Source: Aestuariispira insulae
GTDB taxonomy: Bacteria; Pseudomonadota; Alphaproteobacteria; UBA8366; Aestuariispiraceae
DNA length: 64,000 nt
Reading direction: 5' to 3'
Assembly (NCBI RefSeq): GCF_003385955.1
Contig: NZ_QRDW01000001.1
Location: 372,001-436,000, forward strand
In this document: positions 54,505 through 63,840 of the stretch, piece by piece
Numbering within the stretch: the first letter of the stretch is position 1
Layout of the letters: the number at the start of each line of letters is the position of its first letter
Translations under genes and position numbers: made by a program
The notes under the pieces: generated by a model
The model's database searches: none
What the model saw: the letters and a program-made list of their open reading frames with translations, nothing else
What the model was told of the DNA's origin: nothing

Positions 54505-56544
54505 CTAGAAAAACTTGAAGATGGATGTGATTGAGACAATCAACCCCGCCAGGATCCCGGCAATCGCGGCGGCGATCTGTCCACCTATCTGCTGTGCAAT
54601 GGCCCGGCGGTTCACAATATCACGATAGAGCTGGATCTGATTGGAAACGCTATTGAAATACTCATGCGTCGCCGCCATAAAAGACCGCTTGTCCATCTCG
54701 ACATCTTCCTTGCGGTCAATCACCTCCAGCAGATCCTTGAGCTTGCCCGAAGCACTGGCTTTCATCAGCTTCGAGAGCACCTCCTGACGGTGACTGTGGG
54801 AATGAAACCGTTCAATAGCGGGCGTCAGCAGGGTTACGGCGGCCACCGCCAGTTCCGGCAGCGGCACTTTCGGCGCAATTAGCTCCTGCACCTTTGCCAG
54901 CACGGACACTTGAGCAATGCGGCCGATATAGGGCGGATCAGCCGCGTCCATATCCCGAAACTCATCCCCAAGGCTGCGTTTGAAATGAACTGACAGGAAT
55001 GCAGCGATCTGGCGGTCAACTAAATATTCCACTTCATTGCCCATACGGGCCGCCGCGCGGTTCATGGCCGGTAGGAAATAATCAATATCCGGTACAAAAT
55101 CCTTTTCAAACAGGGAAGATTGGCAGGGAAGATGCTGATTGAACTGATAGATGATGGCATTTAGCCCGGCACCGATCCGGGTTTGACCCAGGATATGTTT
55201 CAATTTCTCCAGCTTTGCCAGAATCCGCAAATGCTCGGGATCCGTCTTCGATTGCATTTCCAGCCAAAATGGCATCAGGCCCATTGCGACCACCTGTTCA
55301 AAGGCGGATCGCATTTCAGGATCCTGAGAATGCACCCCGACAAGCTGGAAAATGCCATCCACGGTACCGGCAAATTCCTTCAACTGAATGGGCCGATCGG
55401 GAGATAGTGCAATCAGGGTACGGGCCATCATGCGATCACTGCCTTCCGCATTGGATTCCGCATCCACCCCTTTGGCAACATTGACCGCCTCCGTACGATC
55501 CTCGTCGGAAAGGGACCGGCGCAACCAGGTATCCAAGGTGCCATCCTGCACCAGTGTCTTGGCCTGCTCCCAATTCCTGGCAAAGCAATAGGCCACCTCG
55601 CGAGCCATATTCAGATCCTCGCCGGCAAATTTGAGCGCCCGGGACCCTTTGTCCGGCAAAGAATGCTGTTTGGGGGACAGACGCCGCCCGTCCAGCCAGA
55701 GCGCCACATCATCCAGCACCCAGCGTTCGTCCGGATCGTCAGACAACAAGCCGCGAAGGGGCTCCATCAACCCTGTGGACACCCGGTGCGAGCCAACCAA
55801 TGCCGAATAAGTACCGTAACTCAGTTTCGCCTGGATCGCTGCTTCTTCCGTTTCAAATTTCGCTGCCGGATCCATGCCCGTTGAGGCGGCCAGAATGGTC
55901 ACGCCCAAAGCATAGAAATCATCCAGCGCCGACCCGCTTCCCCGGCCTGCCGGGCTGCATTGGCAGGCTGGAATGGTCAGGTATGTGGCGGACTGGAACA
56001 TAGCTTGCGGGGCGGTGCAACATTCGCCCAACAGGAATTCATCCCCCGCTTCATTATCAAAATAGATATTCTCCGGCCGAATCCGGCCATGGAAAACACC
56101 CTGATTGTGAATATCCCGCAGGACATTCACAATCGGTTGAATGAAGGCGCGGATCAAAACCTCTTCACTGAGCGGCTGGCCGGTCTCAAAAATCGAGGAA
56201 AGCGGTTTGCCCTTGGGCCGCTCACAGATGATCGCCGGATAACGACGCCCCTCGGCACCTGGCCATTCAACAATATCCCAGTCGACCACCCGCATATAAT
56301 TGCGATGGTCAACCCGGTGCAGGGCACTGACCGCGCCAAGCCTGGGTGGATAGCGCGGATCACAGATGAAAGCGATCAGATTGCGGGTTTTGTCCCGCAC
56401 ATGGACAGTCTTGTAGGCTCGCGCCGTCGGTGCATCATAAGCCGCGTCCGGATTGCTGCATTGAATGACATAGCGGTTCTTGACCAGAATCTCCCCGGAT
56501 CCCACCTGCTGCTCATCACCACCACTGGAAAACTTAACCGCCAT
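54505..56544 (-). CDS. Protein kinase-like protein with degenerate active site (pseudokinase), C-terminal membrane anchor
   Basis: 679 aa. Residues about 20-290 have the Ser/Thr kinase fold: the catalytic loop region is FHGRIRPENI (151-160), where HRD Asp is replaced by Arg154 while Asn159 remains; DFG is replaced by GEC (173-175); the DxWxxG helix is DDFYALGV (209-216 region) and LLSDDPDERW ends the domain. The Gly-rich loop and VAIK Lys are not evident. So phosphotransfer is unlikely. Residues about 300-640 are a long helical region of unknown type, and the end (about 648-679, GGQIAAAIAGILAGLIVSI) is a single membrane anchor, leaving the kinase fold in the cytoplasm. Confidence 0.8.
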   Translation of the reverse strand: MAVKFSSGGDEQQVGSGEILVKNRYVIQCSNPDAAYDAPTARAYKTVHVRDKTRNLIAFICDPRYPPRLGAVSALHRVDHRNYMRVVDWDIVEWPGAEGRRYPAIICERPKGKPLSSIFETGQPLSEEVLIRAFIQPIVNVLRDIHNQGVFHGRIRPENIYFDNEAGDEFLLGECCTAPQAMFQSATYLTIPACQCSPAGRGSGSALDDFYALGVTILAASTGMDPAAKFETEEAAIQAKLSYGTYSALVGSHRVSTGLMEPLRGLLSDDPDERWVLDDVALWLDGRRLSPKQHSLPDKGSRALKFAGEDLNMAREVAYCFARNWEQAKTLVQDGTLDTWLRRSLSDEDRTEAVNVAKGVDAESNAEGSDRMMARTLIALSPDRPIQLKEFAGTVDGIFQLVGVHSQDPEMRSAFEQVVAMGLMPFWLEMQSKTDPEHLRILAKLEKLKHILGQTRIGAGLNAIIYQFNQHLPCQSSLFEKDFVPDIDYFLPAMNRAAARMGNEVEYLVDRQIAAFLSVHFKRSLGDEFRDMDAADPPYIGRIAQVSVLAKVQELIAPKVPLPELAVAAVTLLTPAIERFHSHSHRQEVLSKLMKASASGKLKDLLEVIDRKEDVEMDKRSFMAATHEYFNSVSNQIQLYRDIVNRRAIAQQIGGQIAAAIAGILAGLIVSITSIFKFF

Positions 56545-56591
56545 CAGCCTTTTGCCCCGGCCCCGGAAAACCGGGTTAACCCATTAAAATA

Positions 56592-56624
56592 AAAAGGATC
56601 CAGTCGATTGAACTAGATCCTTTT
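56592..56624 (-). terminator. Terminator after purA
   Basis: AAAAGGATC(C)AGT pairs with ACT(A)GATCCTTTT across a short loop; the minus strand continues TTTTTATTTT. It separates purA from the pseudokinase operon. Confidence 0.75.
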
Positions 56625-56666
56625 CAATGTAACATGATTCCTGTTTGCACAAGAATGCTTTTATGG

Positions 56667-57959
56667 TCAGCCTTCGAAGGGATCGCGCACCAGAATGGTG
56701 TCTTCCCGTTCCGGACTGGTGGACAGCAAAGCCACCGGCGTTTCGATTAATTCTTCGATCCGGCGCACATATTTGATCATATTGGCCGGCAGTTCTGCCC
56801 AGGAACGCGCACCGGCGGTGCTTTCCGACCAGCCTTCCAGGGTTTCATAAATCGGCTCTACCTTGTCCTGCAGGCCGGTGGCTGCCGGCAGATGGTCAAA
56901 GGTTTTATCACCAACTTTATAGCCAACACAGATTTTCAACTCATCCATGCCATCCAGCACATCCACTTTGGTCAACGCAATACCGTCCATGCCGCTGACC
57001 TTGGCGGCCTGGCGGACCATGACGGCATCAAACCAGCCACAACGGCGTTTCCGGCCCGTGGTAGTACCAAACTCATGGCCACGCTGACCAAGGCCCTCAC
57101 CAACCTCATCATGCAATTCTGTCGGGAACGGGCCAGAACCCACACGTGTGGTGTAGGCTTTGGTGATCCCAAGCACATATCCGGTGGATTTCGGACCGCA
57201 ACCGGCACCACTGCCGGCTTGGCCCGCTGCAGTGTTGGAAGAGGTAACATAGGGATAGGTGCCATGATCGATATCCAGCATCACACCCTGAGCACCTTCA
57301 AACAAGACCCACTGGCCTTCATGGCGGGCTTCATCCAGAACCTTCCAGACCACGCCTGCATAAGGCAGGATCTTTGGCGCGATTTCCAGCAAGGTTTCAA
57401 TCAGTTCTTCCCGGTCAACCGGCTCTTCGCCAAGGCCTTTCAGTAGGGCATTGTGATGTTCCAGGAGCGCATCGACCCGGCCTTCAAGCAGGCTGCGGTC
57501 GGCGAGATCACAAACCCGGACCGCACGGCGTGCGACTTTATCCTCATAGGCCGGGCCGATGCCGCGGCCTGTGGTGCCGATCTTGGCATCGCCACGGGCT
57601 TTTTCACGCACTTTGTCCAAACGCTGGTGAACCGGCAGGATCAGCGGCGCATTTTCCGCGATCAACAGATTTTCCGGGGTGATGGCAACTCCCTGTGCCT
57701 TCACGGTTTCGATCTCGTTCATCAACGCCCAGGGATCAATGACCACACCGTTGCCGATAACGGATTTCTTGCCCTCGCGCACAATGCCGGACGGCAGCAG
57801 GTGAAGCTTATAGACCTTGCCATCGATCACCAGGGTATGGCCGGCATTATGACCGCCCTGGAAGCGGACAACCACATCGGCACGTTCAGACAACCAGTCG
57901 ACAATCTTGCCTTTTCCTTCATCTCCCCACTGGGAGCCAATGACAACTACGTTGGTCAT
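56667..57959 (-). CDS. purA: Adenylosuccinate synthetase
   Basis: First step from IMP to AMP, using GTP and aspartate. 430 aa with [20 protein letters not shown] (P-loop and catalytic Asp13), NAGHTLV (catalytic His), [37 protein letters not shown] and SGPFPTEL. Length matches the family. It follows hisZ by 4 bases; AAGGAATG at the end of hisZ provides the ribosome site, so translation is coupled. Confidence 0.97.
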   Translation of the reverse strand: MTNVVVIGSQWGDEGKGKIVDWLSERADVVVRFQGGHNAGHTLVIDGKVYKLHLLPSGIVREGKKSVIGNGVVIDPWALMNEIETVKAQGVAITPENLLIAENAPLILPVHQRLDKVREKARGDAKIGTTGRGIGPAYEDKVARRAVRVCDLADRSLLEGRVDALLEHHNALLKGLGEEPVDREELIETLLEIAPKILPYAGVVWKVLDEARHEGQWVLFEGAQGVMLDIDHGTYPYVTSSNTAAGQAGSGAGCGPKSTGYVLGITKAYTTRVGSGPFPTELHDEVGEGLGQRGHEFGTTTGRKRRCGWFDAVMVRQAAKVSGMDGIALTKVDVLDGMDELKICVGYKVGDKTFDHLPAATGLQDKVEPIYETLEGWSESTAGARSWAELPANMIKYVRRIEELIETPVALLSTSPEREDTILVRDPFEG

Positions 57960-57963
57960 CCGT

Positions 57964-59112
57964 TCATTCCTTTTCTACAGCGACGATACCGTCAAGCGTC
58001 AATACATGGCTGCATCGCAGACGCGCAGCCTCCGTCAAAACATCCTTTTCCGGCGCCAATCCGCTGACTGTGATCCAGCCTGCAGTCCGTTCGCGTCGGG
58101 CAATATCCAAATCCGTGCCGTGCGGCAGATAGAGCCTGGACCGGCGTTCCCGCTTAGGTACCGCCCGCAGGACCGTATCCATATAGAGTGAGAACCCGGT
58201 GGCCGCTTCATCAGCGGCACCGGCCAAATAACGGCCGCCCCGGCCCAATTCGCCGCGCACATCACGGTCAAAAAGAGTGAAGCTGAGGCCAGTTTGATAT
58301 TCAAATCCACGATGTTCCACCGGATCAACGGTGACCATCAGGCCCAGCGCCATATCGGAAAGGCGCTCCACAACCAGTATCAACCGGTCCCGTTCCGCGG
58401 CCGCGGCTTCCGGCAGGGTTAATTCATTAAGGGCAGCGATCGCCTTGTCCGCCAGGCCGCTTGCCTGCAACAGACCGCCAAAAATTCCGGCAACCGGTCC
58501 AGCCATCGCGGCAATTGCGGCGGCATCTTTACGATCAAGGGCAGAGCGCACATCTTCCTTGGCATCCCGGTCCAGCCCCAGATCATCACAAATGGCCCGG
58601 ACAATGGTCGGCAGAGAGATATCAACGGAGAGATTTTCAACACCAAGCGTTTGAAGCGCCTCGTAAGCCAGCGCGATCACCTCGGCATCCGCCTCAGGGC
58701 TGTCCGCGCCAATCAATTCGACCCCGGCCTGCGCCACCTGTCGTTCGGGGCGCAGCTGGCTGCCTTTCACACGCAGAACCTGACCGCCATAGAACAAACG
58801 CAGCGGCCGTTCCATCGCCGCCAGGCGCGAGGTCGCAATCCGGGCAACCTGAGGGGTCATATCCGCGCGCACACCCATCATGCGCTGGCTGACAGGATCC
58901 ATCAGGCGGAAGGTATGCGGGGCCATTGCCTCGCCCGCCCCATCCAGCAGGTTTTCCTCAAACTCCACCAGCGGCGGCTCGACACGCTCATAGCCATGAA
59001 TGGAAAAGGCTTCCAGCAGGCCGTCCATCACGGACGCTTCATGGATCGCCTCGGGCGGCAAAAGGTCTCTGAGCCCCTGCGGCAGCAGGGATTTCTTCAC
59101 GCCACTATTCAT
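57964..59112 (-). CDS. hisZ: ATP phosphoribosyltransferase regulatory subunit
   Basis: HisZ is a histidyl-tRNA synthetase paralogue that binds short-form HisG and gives histidine feedback in the first step of histidine synthesis. 382 aa with class II synthetase motifs: [14 protein letters not shown], motif 2 region [13 protein letters not shown], and HisZ-type [15 protein letters not shown]; it lacks the C-terminal anticodon domain of HisS and key ATP residues. hisG is not in the window. First gene of an operon with purA. No clear ribosome site at the ATG (59112). Confidence 0.92.
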   Translation of the reverse strand: MNSGVKKSLLPQGLRDLLPPEAIHEASVMDGLLEAFSIHGYERVEPPLVEFEENLLDGAGEAMAPHTFRLMDPVSQRMMGVRADMTPQVARIATSRLAAMERPLRLFYGGQVLRVKGSQLRPERQVAQAGVELIGADSPEADAEVIALAYEALQTLGVENLSVDISLPTIVRAICDDLGLDRDAKEDVRSALDRKDAAAIAAMAGPVAGIFGGLLQASGLADKAIAALNELTLPEAAAAERDRLILVVERLSDMALGLMVTVDPVEHRGFEYQTGLSFTLFDRDVRGELGRGGRYLAGAADEAATGFSLYMDTVLRAVPKRERRSRLYLPHGTDLDIARRERTAGWITVSGLAPEKDVLTEAARLRCSHVLTLDGIVAVEKE

Positions 59113-59259
59113 GGAAATTGCGCGCTTTCCTAAAGTCGTTGGAAACTTCGGTTTTTACGGTCAGCTTGATAGAGGTTTTTAACCTCTCCGGCAAGCCCGC
59201 ACGCGCCGAAAACCCTGATTTTTAGCGGCTTGCTTGTCTATACAGGCAACGGGCTCGAC

Positions 59260-59290
59260 AAAAAACAAAGGGCCGGCAACCGCCAGCCCT
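59260..59290 (-). terminator. Terminator after the ferredoxin gene
   Basis: 9-bp stem (59269-59277 with 59282-59290; one G-T pair on the minus strand), 4-base loop, then TTGTTTTTTG. Confidence 0.7.
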
Positions 59291-59317
59291 CTTCCAAACC
59301 CGACCAATCATCTCTGA

Positions 59318-59632
59318 TCAGATATCTTCAGGAACCGAGAATGTGATCCCGTCCATGTCATCGGTCACGGAAATCTGGCAGGACAGGCGCGAGGTCGGAG
59401 TCAGGCCAAATGCCAGGTCCAGCATATCGGTTTCATCTTCACCGGCCGGTTCGATCTTGCCGAACCAGTCGGGATCTACCACCAGGTGACAGGTTGCGCA
59501 GGCAAGCGAGCCTTCGCAGGCGGATTCGATGTCGATCTCGTTATCCATGGCGACTTCCATGACCGATTTGCCGACTTCGGCCTCTACCTCGGTTCTGCTG
59601 CCATCGCGATTGACAAAATTGATTTTTGGCAT
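59318..59632 (-). CDS. fdx: [2Fe-2S] ferredoxin, adrenodoxin type
   Basis: Electron carrier in iron-sulfur cluster assembly. 104 aa with the vertebrate/ISC-type cluster pattern Cys39-x5-Cys45-x2-Cys48 ... Cys85 (ACEGSLACATCH; RLSCQISV). Length and the acidic MLDLAFGLTPTSRL fit ISC-Fdx rather than plant-type ferredoxin. GGTGAGAG before the ATG. Third gene after two cysteine desulfurases on the same strand. Confidence 0.93.
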   Translation of the reverse strand: MPKINFVNRDGSRTEVEAEVGKSVMEVAMDNEIDIESACEGSLACATCHLVVDPDWFGKIEPAGEDETDMLDLAFGLTPTSRLSCQISVTDDMDGITFSVPEDI

Positions 59633-59753
59633 CTCTCACCTAGCCTATGTTCACAATCCTAACCATGCCGGGGCAATTCGCTTCTGAGCCCTCTTAGCCC
59701 GGCTTTCTGTCAAAGCCAACCGCAAAAGTCAAAGAAGATCTAAGCCAGACACG

Positions 59754-60923
59754 TCATTTTCCACCCCTGATGCGTCCTAGCGCCTCCAGCAGCATGGTGG
59801 CCGCAGCCGTCACCTCCTCTTCCGTGGTGAAACGGCCAAACCCGATCCGGATTGAGGCCGAAACTACCGACGGAGACTGGCCAAGGGCTTCCAGTACATG
59901 GGAATAATTGCCACCACCGGACGAACAGGCCGAGCCGGTTGAAACCGAAAGACCATCCAGGGCCGCCAGCAATTCTGTCCCTTCAACCCCTTCAAAGGTA
60001 AGATTAAGATTGCCGGCAATCCGCTTATCCAAATCACCATTGACGATCACATCAGGCCGCCCGGCCCTGATTTTTTCCAGGAAACTCTCGCGGTAGCGCA
60101 GCAGCCGGGCCCCTTCATCCGCCATTTCCAGGGATGCGATACGGCAGGCCTCACCAAAGCCAACACAAAGCGGCGGTGCCAACGTGCCGGATCGCAGTCC
60201 CTTTTCCTGCCCCCCGCCATCCATCATGGGCTCGACCGCAACTTTGGGCCGCCGCCGGACATAAAGCGCACCAATCCCCTTGGGTCCATAAATCTTATGG
60301 GCGCTGATACTCATCAAATCAATCTGCATGGCCTGGACATCCAGCGGGACTTTGCCCACCGCCTGGGCGCAGTCGGAATGAAACAGCGCTCCTTTTTCAT
60401 GGGCTATCCGCCCAATGTCCGCCAGGGGGTGGATAACGCCAATCTCGTTATTCACCGCCATCACCGAAACCAGGGCGGTCTGCTGCGTCACCGCTGCTTC
60501 CAACCGAGCAAGATCTAAGCTGCCATCCGGTTCAACGGGCAGGATCGTCAGGTCAAACCCTTCTTCCGCCAGCCGGGCAACGCTTTCCAAGACACATTTA
60601 TGCTCCGTGGCTACCGTCACAACATGGCTGCGCTCCATGCGTTTCCGGGTCGCGCGGGCCGCTCCTTTGATCGCAAGGTTATTGGACTCGGTTGCGCCGG
60701 AAGTGAAGGTGATTTCCTTGCCTTTGGCCCCGATTAGCCGGGCAATCCGTTCCCGAGCATGATCCACCGCCTCGGCCGCTTCCCAGCCATGACGGTGATC
60801 GGCGGAATGGGGATTGCCGAATTTTTCCGTGAACCAGGGCAGCATCGCATCAACAGCCCGGGGATCGGTAGGCGTGGTCGCCTGATAATCAAGATAGATC
60901 GGATTGCTCTGCCGGTTGCGCAT
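59754..60923 (-). CDS. iscS: Cysteine desulfurase, IscS-like
   Basis: PLP enzyme that takes sulfur from cysteine for Fe-S clusters and tRNA thiolation. 389 aa: N-terminal IYLDYQATTPTDP, TSGATESNNLAIKG, PLP Lys in ISAHKIYGPKGIGAL, and the persulfide Cys in STGSACSSGGG. Close to the IscS group (FGNPHSADHRHGWEAAEAVD). The frame is open 110 codons further upstream into the neighbouring gene's region without any protein pattern; the ATG at 60923 matches family starts. Second of two tandem desulfurases; 34 bases separate them. No iscU in the window. Confidence 0.93.
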   Translation of the reverse strand: MRNRQSNPIYLDYQATTPTDPRAVDAMLPWFTEKFGNPHSADHRHGWEAAEAVDHARERIARLIGAKGKEITFTSGATESNNLAIKGAARATRKRMERSHVVTVATEHKCVLESVARLAEEGFDLTILPVEPDGSLDLARLEAAVTQQTALVSVMAVNNEIGVIHPLADIGRIAHEKGALFHSDCAQAVGKVPLDVQAMQIDLMSISAHKIYGPKGIGALYVRRRPKVAVEPMMDGGGQEKGLRSGTLAPPLCVGFGEACRIASLEMADEGARLLRYRESFLEKIRAGRPDVIVNGDLDKRIAGNLNLTFEGVEGTELLAALDGLSVSTGSACSSGGGNYSHVLEALGQSPSVVSASIRIGFGRFTTEEEVTAAATMLLEALGRIRGGK

Positions 60924-60957
60924 GGTCTCTGCCGGAAAATTCTTAATGGACAATGAT

Positions 60958-62070
60958 TTAGTTGTTAATGCGTTGTTTTTCAATAAAGGCGCAGTAAGCT
61001 TCGAAAAAGGCATCGATATCCGAAACTTCCGTTGCCCATCCCAGGCTGACCCGTATGGCGGAACCGGCCACCTCCGGCGGATAACCCATGGCCGAAAGAA
61101 CATGGCTCTGCCGGACTTTGCCCGAAGAGCAGGCCGAGCCTGCACTGACCGCAATCCCTGCCAGATCCATCGCCATGACCTGTTTTTCCGCCCCAATTCC
61201 CGGGCTGGCGATGCAGGTGACATGGCCTGCCCGCGGGGCCTCAGCGCCAGCAATAACCAGATCGGGCAGCCGTTCGGTCAAACGCGTTTCCAGGCGATCA
61301 CGCAACACGCTGATCCGGTCCAATTCCCCGGCATCTTCCGTCACCGCCCGACAGGCAGCACCAAAACCGGCCGCTCCGGCGACATTCTCAGTCCCCGCCC
61401 GGCGGCCTTTTTCCTGGCCACCGCCCTTGATTTCAGCCATCAAATGATTACGCGGGTTAACGATTAAGGCGCCGACCCCTTTCGGCCCACCGAATTTATG
61501 AGCGCTGATGCTCATCAGGTCGATCTGCATGTCGTCAAAAGAAAGCGGCAGTTTTCCCGCTGCCTGAACCGCATCCACATGGATCAGCGCCCCATGTTTC
61601 TTGGCAAGATCATTGATTTCTGCCAATGGCTGGATCACGCCGGTTTCGTTATTGACCAGAATAATGGAGAGCAATTGCCGCCCTTCTCCACCAGCGGCCA
61701 AAATATCCTCCAGTGCTCCAAGATCAATCAGACCGGCCCGGCCCACCGGCACGCGCGAGCCCTCCACCGCCTCCAGGACAGATGGATGCTCAGCCGCACT
61801 GGTGATGACCTTAACATCCGGGCCAAAGCCCTTTAGCGCAAGATTGTTGGACTCAGTTGCCCCGCCGGTGAAAACAACATTGGCCGGGACTGTGCCACAG
61901 AGCCGTGCAACATCCCGACGTGCATCTTCCAGCACCCGTCTGGCGGCCCGGCCCGATGTGTGGACGGAGGAGGGATTGCCCGCAACCGCCATGGCCTCAA
62001 TGACCGCGTGGCGCGCGTCGGGGCGCATCGGCGCGGTTGCGTTATAATCCAGATAAATCTGATCAGCCAT
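60958..62070 (-). CDS. Cysteine desulfurase, NifS-like
   Basis: 370 aa paralogue of the next gene: IYLDYNATAPMRPDARHAV, TGGATESNNLALKG, PLP Lys in ISAHKFGGPKGVGAL, persulfide Cys in SAGSACSSGKV. The set NPSSVHTSGRAARRVLEDAR is typical of NifS/NIF-type or alphaproteobacterial SufS-neighbour desulfurases rather than IscS. The ATG at 62070 is preferred to 62082 because it starts the conserved core. It sits 28 bases downstream of the cysE terminator hairpin. Confidence 0.92.
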   Translation of the reverse strand: MADQIYLDYNATAPMRPDARHAVIEAMAVAGNPSSVHTSGRAARRVLEDARRDVARLCGTVPANVVFTGGATESNNLALKGFGPDVKVITSAAEHPSVLEAVEGSRVPVGRAGLIDLGALEDILAAGGEGRQLLSIILVNNETGVIQPLAEINDLAKKHGALIHVDAVQAAGKLPLSFDDMQIDLMSISAHKFGGPKGVGALIVNPRNHLMAEIKGGGQEKGRRAGTENVAGAAGFGAACRAVTEDAGELDRISVLRDRLETRLTERLPDLVIAGAEAPRAGHVTCIASPGIGAEKQVMAMDLAGIAVSAGSACSSGKVRQSHVLSAMGYPPEVAGSAIRVSLGWATEVSDIDAFFEAYCAFIEKQRINN

Positions 62071-62097
62071 CACACGGCCCAACTTGGTTCATAAATC

Positions 62098-62136
62098 AAA
62101 AACGGTCCCAAAGGCATATCCTTTGCGACCGTTTTT
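62098..62136 (-). terminator. Terminator-like hairpin between cysE and the NifS-like gene
   Basis: Left arm 62098-62114 pairs with 62120-62136 with one internal mismatch; A5 and T5 flanks make it bidirectional. Its end is only 28 bases before the next start, so read-through here would be needed to co-express both genes, or the downstream gene has its promoter inside it. Confidence 0.8.
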
Positions 62137-62169
62137 CTAGAACGTTGCCTAAAGGCATTCAACCGCAAT

Positions 62170-62925
62170 TCAGGCCTGTTTCTGTTTCTTGCCCTCGGCT
62201 TTATCGATCGCCGGCTTGTAAGGCAACGACCCGGAAGTTTTAGTCGCCTCATCCAATCGGCTTTCCAGGTCCTTGATCCGGGCATTGAGGGTGGAGACAT
62301 GCTCCATCAAACCGTCCATGGCACGCGCCACGGGATCCGGCAGTTCGCCAAGCGGTGTGCCATATGGTGCAAATTCACCATCGGCCGATTTGGCCCGCGC
62401 AATCACCCTGGCCGGAATGCCGACCACGGTCGCCCGTTCCGGCACATCCTTGATCACCACGGCATTTGCGCCGACCCGGGCGCAAGCGCCCACCGTGATG
62501 GGGCCGAGAATCTGCGCCCCCGATCCGACAATCACATTGTCATTCAAGGTGGGGTGACGTTTGGTGCAGCGCTGCTGGTCGGAATCTTCCGACGGTGAAA
62601 CGCCGCCCAGCGTCACATCATGATACAGGGTCACATTATTGCCGATTTCAGCCGTCTCCCCGATCACCACGCCCATGCCATGGTCAATGAAGAAACCTTC
62701 ACCGATCGTGGCCCCGGGGTGAATTTCAATGCCGGTGATGAACCGTGCGGTCTGGGATAAGAAGCGCGGGGCCAGACGCCAGCCGCGTTTCCACATCCAG
62801 TTGGTCCCACGATACATCAAGATCGCATGGAAGGCCGGGTAACAAAGAGCGATTTCAATCCGTGAACGCGCCGCCGGGTCGCGTTTGATCATGCCATCTA
62901 TTTCACGGATGATTTTGTTCAACAT
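62170..62925 (-). CDS. cysE: Serine O-acetyltransferase
   Basis: First dedicated step of cysteine synthesis: serine plus acetyl-CoA. 251 aa: N-terminal helical part ([21 protein letters not shown]), then left-handed beta-helix repeats ([60 protein letters not shown]) with the catalytic His in IDHGMG and HDVTLGG. The C-terminus carries a coiled-coil-like tail ending Lys/Gln-rich. AGGAGG 8 bases before the ATG at 62925 decides the start; the frame is open up to 62988. Upstream member of the cysteine/Fe-S gene group. Confidence 0.95.
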   Translation of the reverse strand: MLNKIIREIDGMIKRDPAARSRIEIALCYPAFHAILMYRGTNWMWKRGWRLAPRFLSQTARFITGIEIHPGATIGEGFFIDHGMGVVIGETAEIGNNVTLYHDVTLGGVSPSEDSDQQRCTKRHPTLNDNVIVGSGAQILGPITVGACARVGANAVVIKDVPERATVVGIPARVIARAKSADGEFAPYGTPLGELPDPVARAMDGLMEHVSTLNARIKDLESRLDEATKTSGSLPYKPAIDKAEGKKQKQA

Positions 62926-63173
62926 TCCTTCGCCCTCCTGATTGTCAGTCGCGGCCCTGGCATCCTGTCTCGCCTGCGATATTGACATATAGGCTGATTT
63001 GCCTCTTATGTCAGTGCAGTCTCACAAGGACCCTTAAACTATTCAATTATCGCTTAGATATAGGGGATATGCGAATCGCGTCAAGGTATAGCCAAGGAAT
63101 ACAGTTGTTCCAAAGCGTAACAGACCTTTGATCGATTCCGCCACATGCCACAGCCTAGGTTCAAGGAAACACC

Positions 63174-63833
63174 ATGCCAGAAGTGATCATCAACGGACCG
63201 GAAGGCCGCCTGGAAGCACGCTACACAAAGGGTAAGTCGGACACTGCGCCGATCGCTCTTTTCCTGCATCCGCATCCGCAACATGGCGGCACCATGAACA
63301 ACAAAGTGGTCTATGCCATGTACCACAGTTTCATGCAGCGCGGCTTTTCCTGCCTTCGGTTCAATTTCCGCGGCGTCGGCCGCTCCCAGGGCGTCTATGA
63401 CAAAGGCGAAGGCGAGCTTTCCGATGCGGCATCCGCGCTTGATTGGCTGCAGGCCCAGAACGAAAATGCCAGCCAATGCTGGATCGCAGGTTTCTCCTTT
63501 GGTGCCTGGATCGGTATGCAGCTTTTGATGCGCCGCCCGGAAATCAACGGTTTCATCTCCATTGCGCCTCCGGCCAACATGTATGATTTCAGCTTCCTAG
63601 CCCCCTGCCCGTCTTCCGGCCTCGTGCTGCATGGCGACAAGGATGAAATTGTCACCGGCGATTCCATCGAGAAACTGGTGAACAAGGTCAATCAGCAAAC
63701 CAATATCGACGTCGACTTGCGCAATATTGCGGGTGCCGATCATTTCTTCACCGGTCTTCTCGACCAAGTGACGGACAATGTTCACGACTATCTGGACCAG
63801 CACGGTCCGGATCGTCTTTCCGGCGCGGAATAA
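63174..63833 (+). CDS. Alpha/beta hydrolase
   Basis: 219 aa single-domain hydrolase of the dienelactone-hydrolase/COG2945 type. Nucleophile Ser in AGFSFGAW, acid in HGDKDEIV, His in GADHFFTG; oxyanion part HPHPQHGGTMNNKVV. Related proteins hydrolyse unknown esters and are often next to ISC/cys genes in alphaproteobacteria; the real substrate is not known. AAGGAAAC before the ATG. Divergent from cysE by 248 bases (start to start). Confidence 0.85.
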   Translation: MPEVIINGPEGRLEARYTKGKSDTAPIALFLHPHPQHGGTMNNKVVYAMYHSFMQRGFSCLRFNFRGVGRSQGVYDKGEGELSDAASALDWLQAQNENASQCWIAGFSFGAWIGMQLLMRRPEINGFISIAPPANMYDFSFLAPCPSSGLVLHGDKDEIVTGDSIEKLVNKVNQQTNIDVDLRNIAGADHFFTGLLDQVTDNVHDYLDQHGPDRLSGAE

Positions 63834-63840
63834 GTCGAAC

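Noticed and set aside
60924-61253. N-terminal extension of 110 codons on iscS
   Set aside because: It overlaps the neighbouring desulfurase gene and has no protein pattern; the ATG at 60923 matches the family start.
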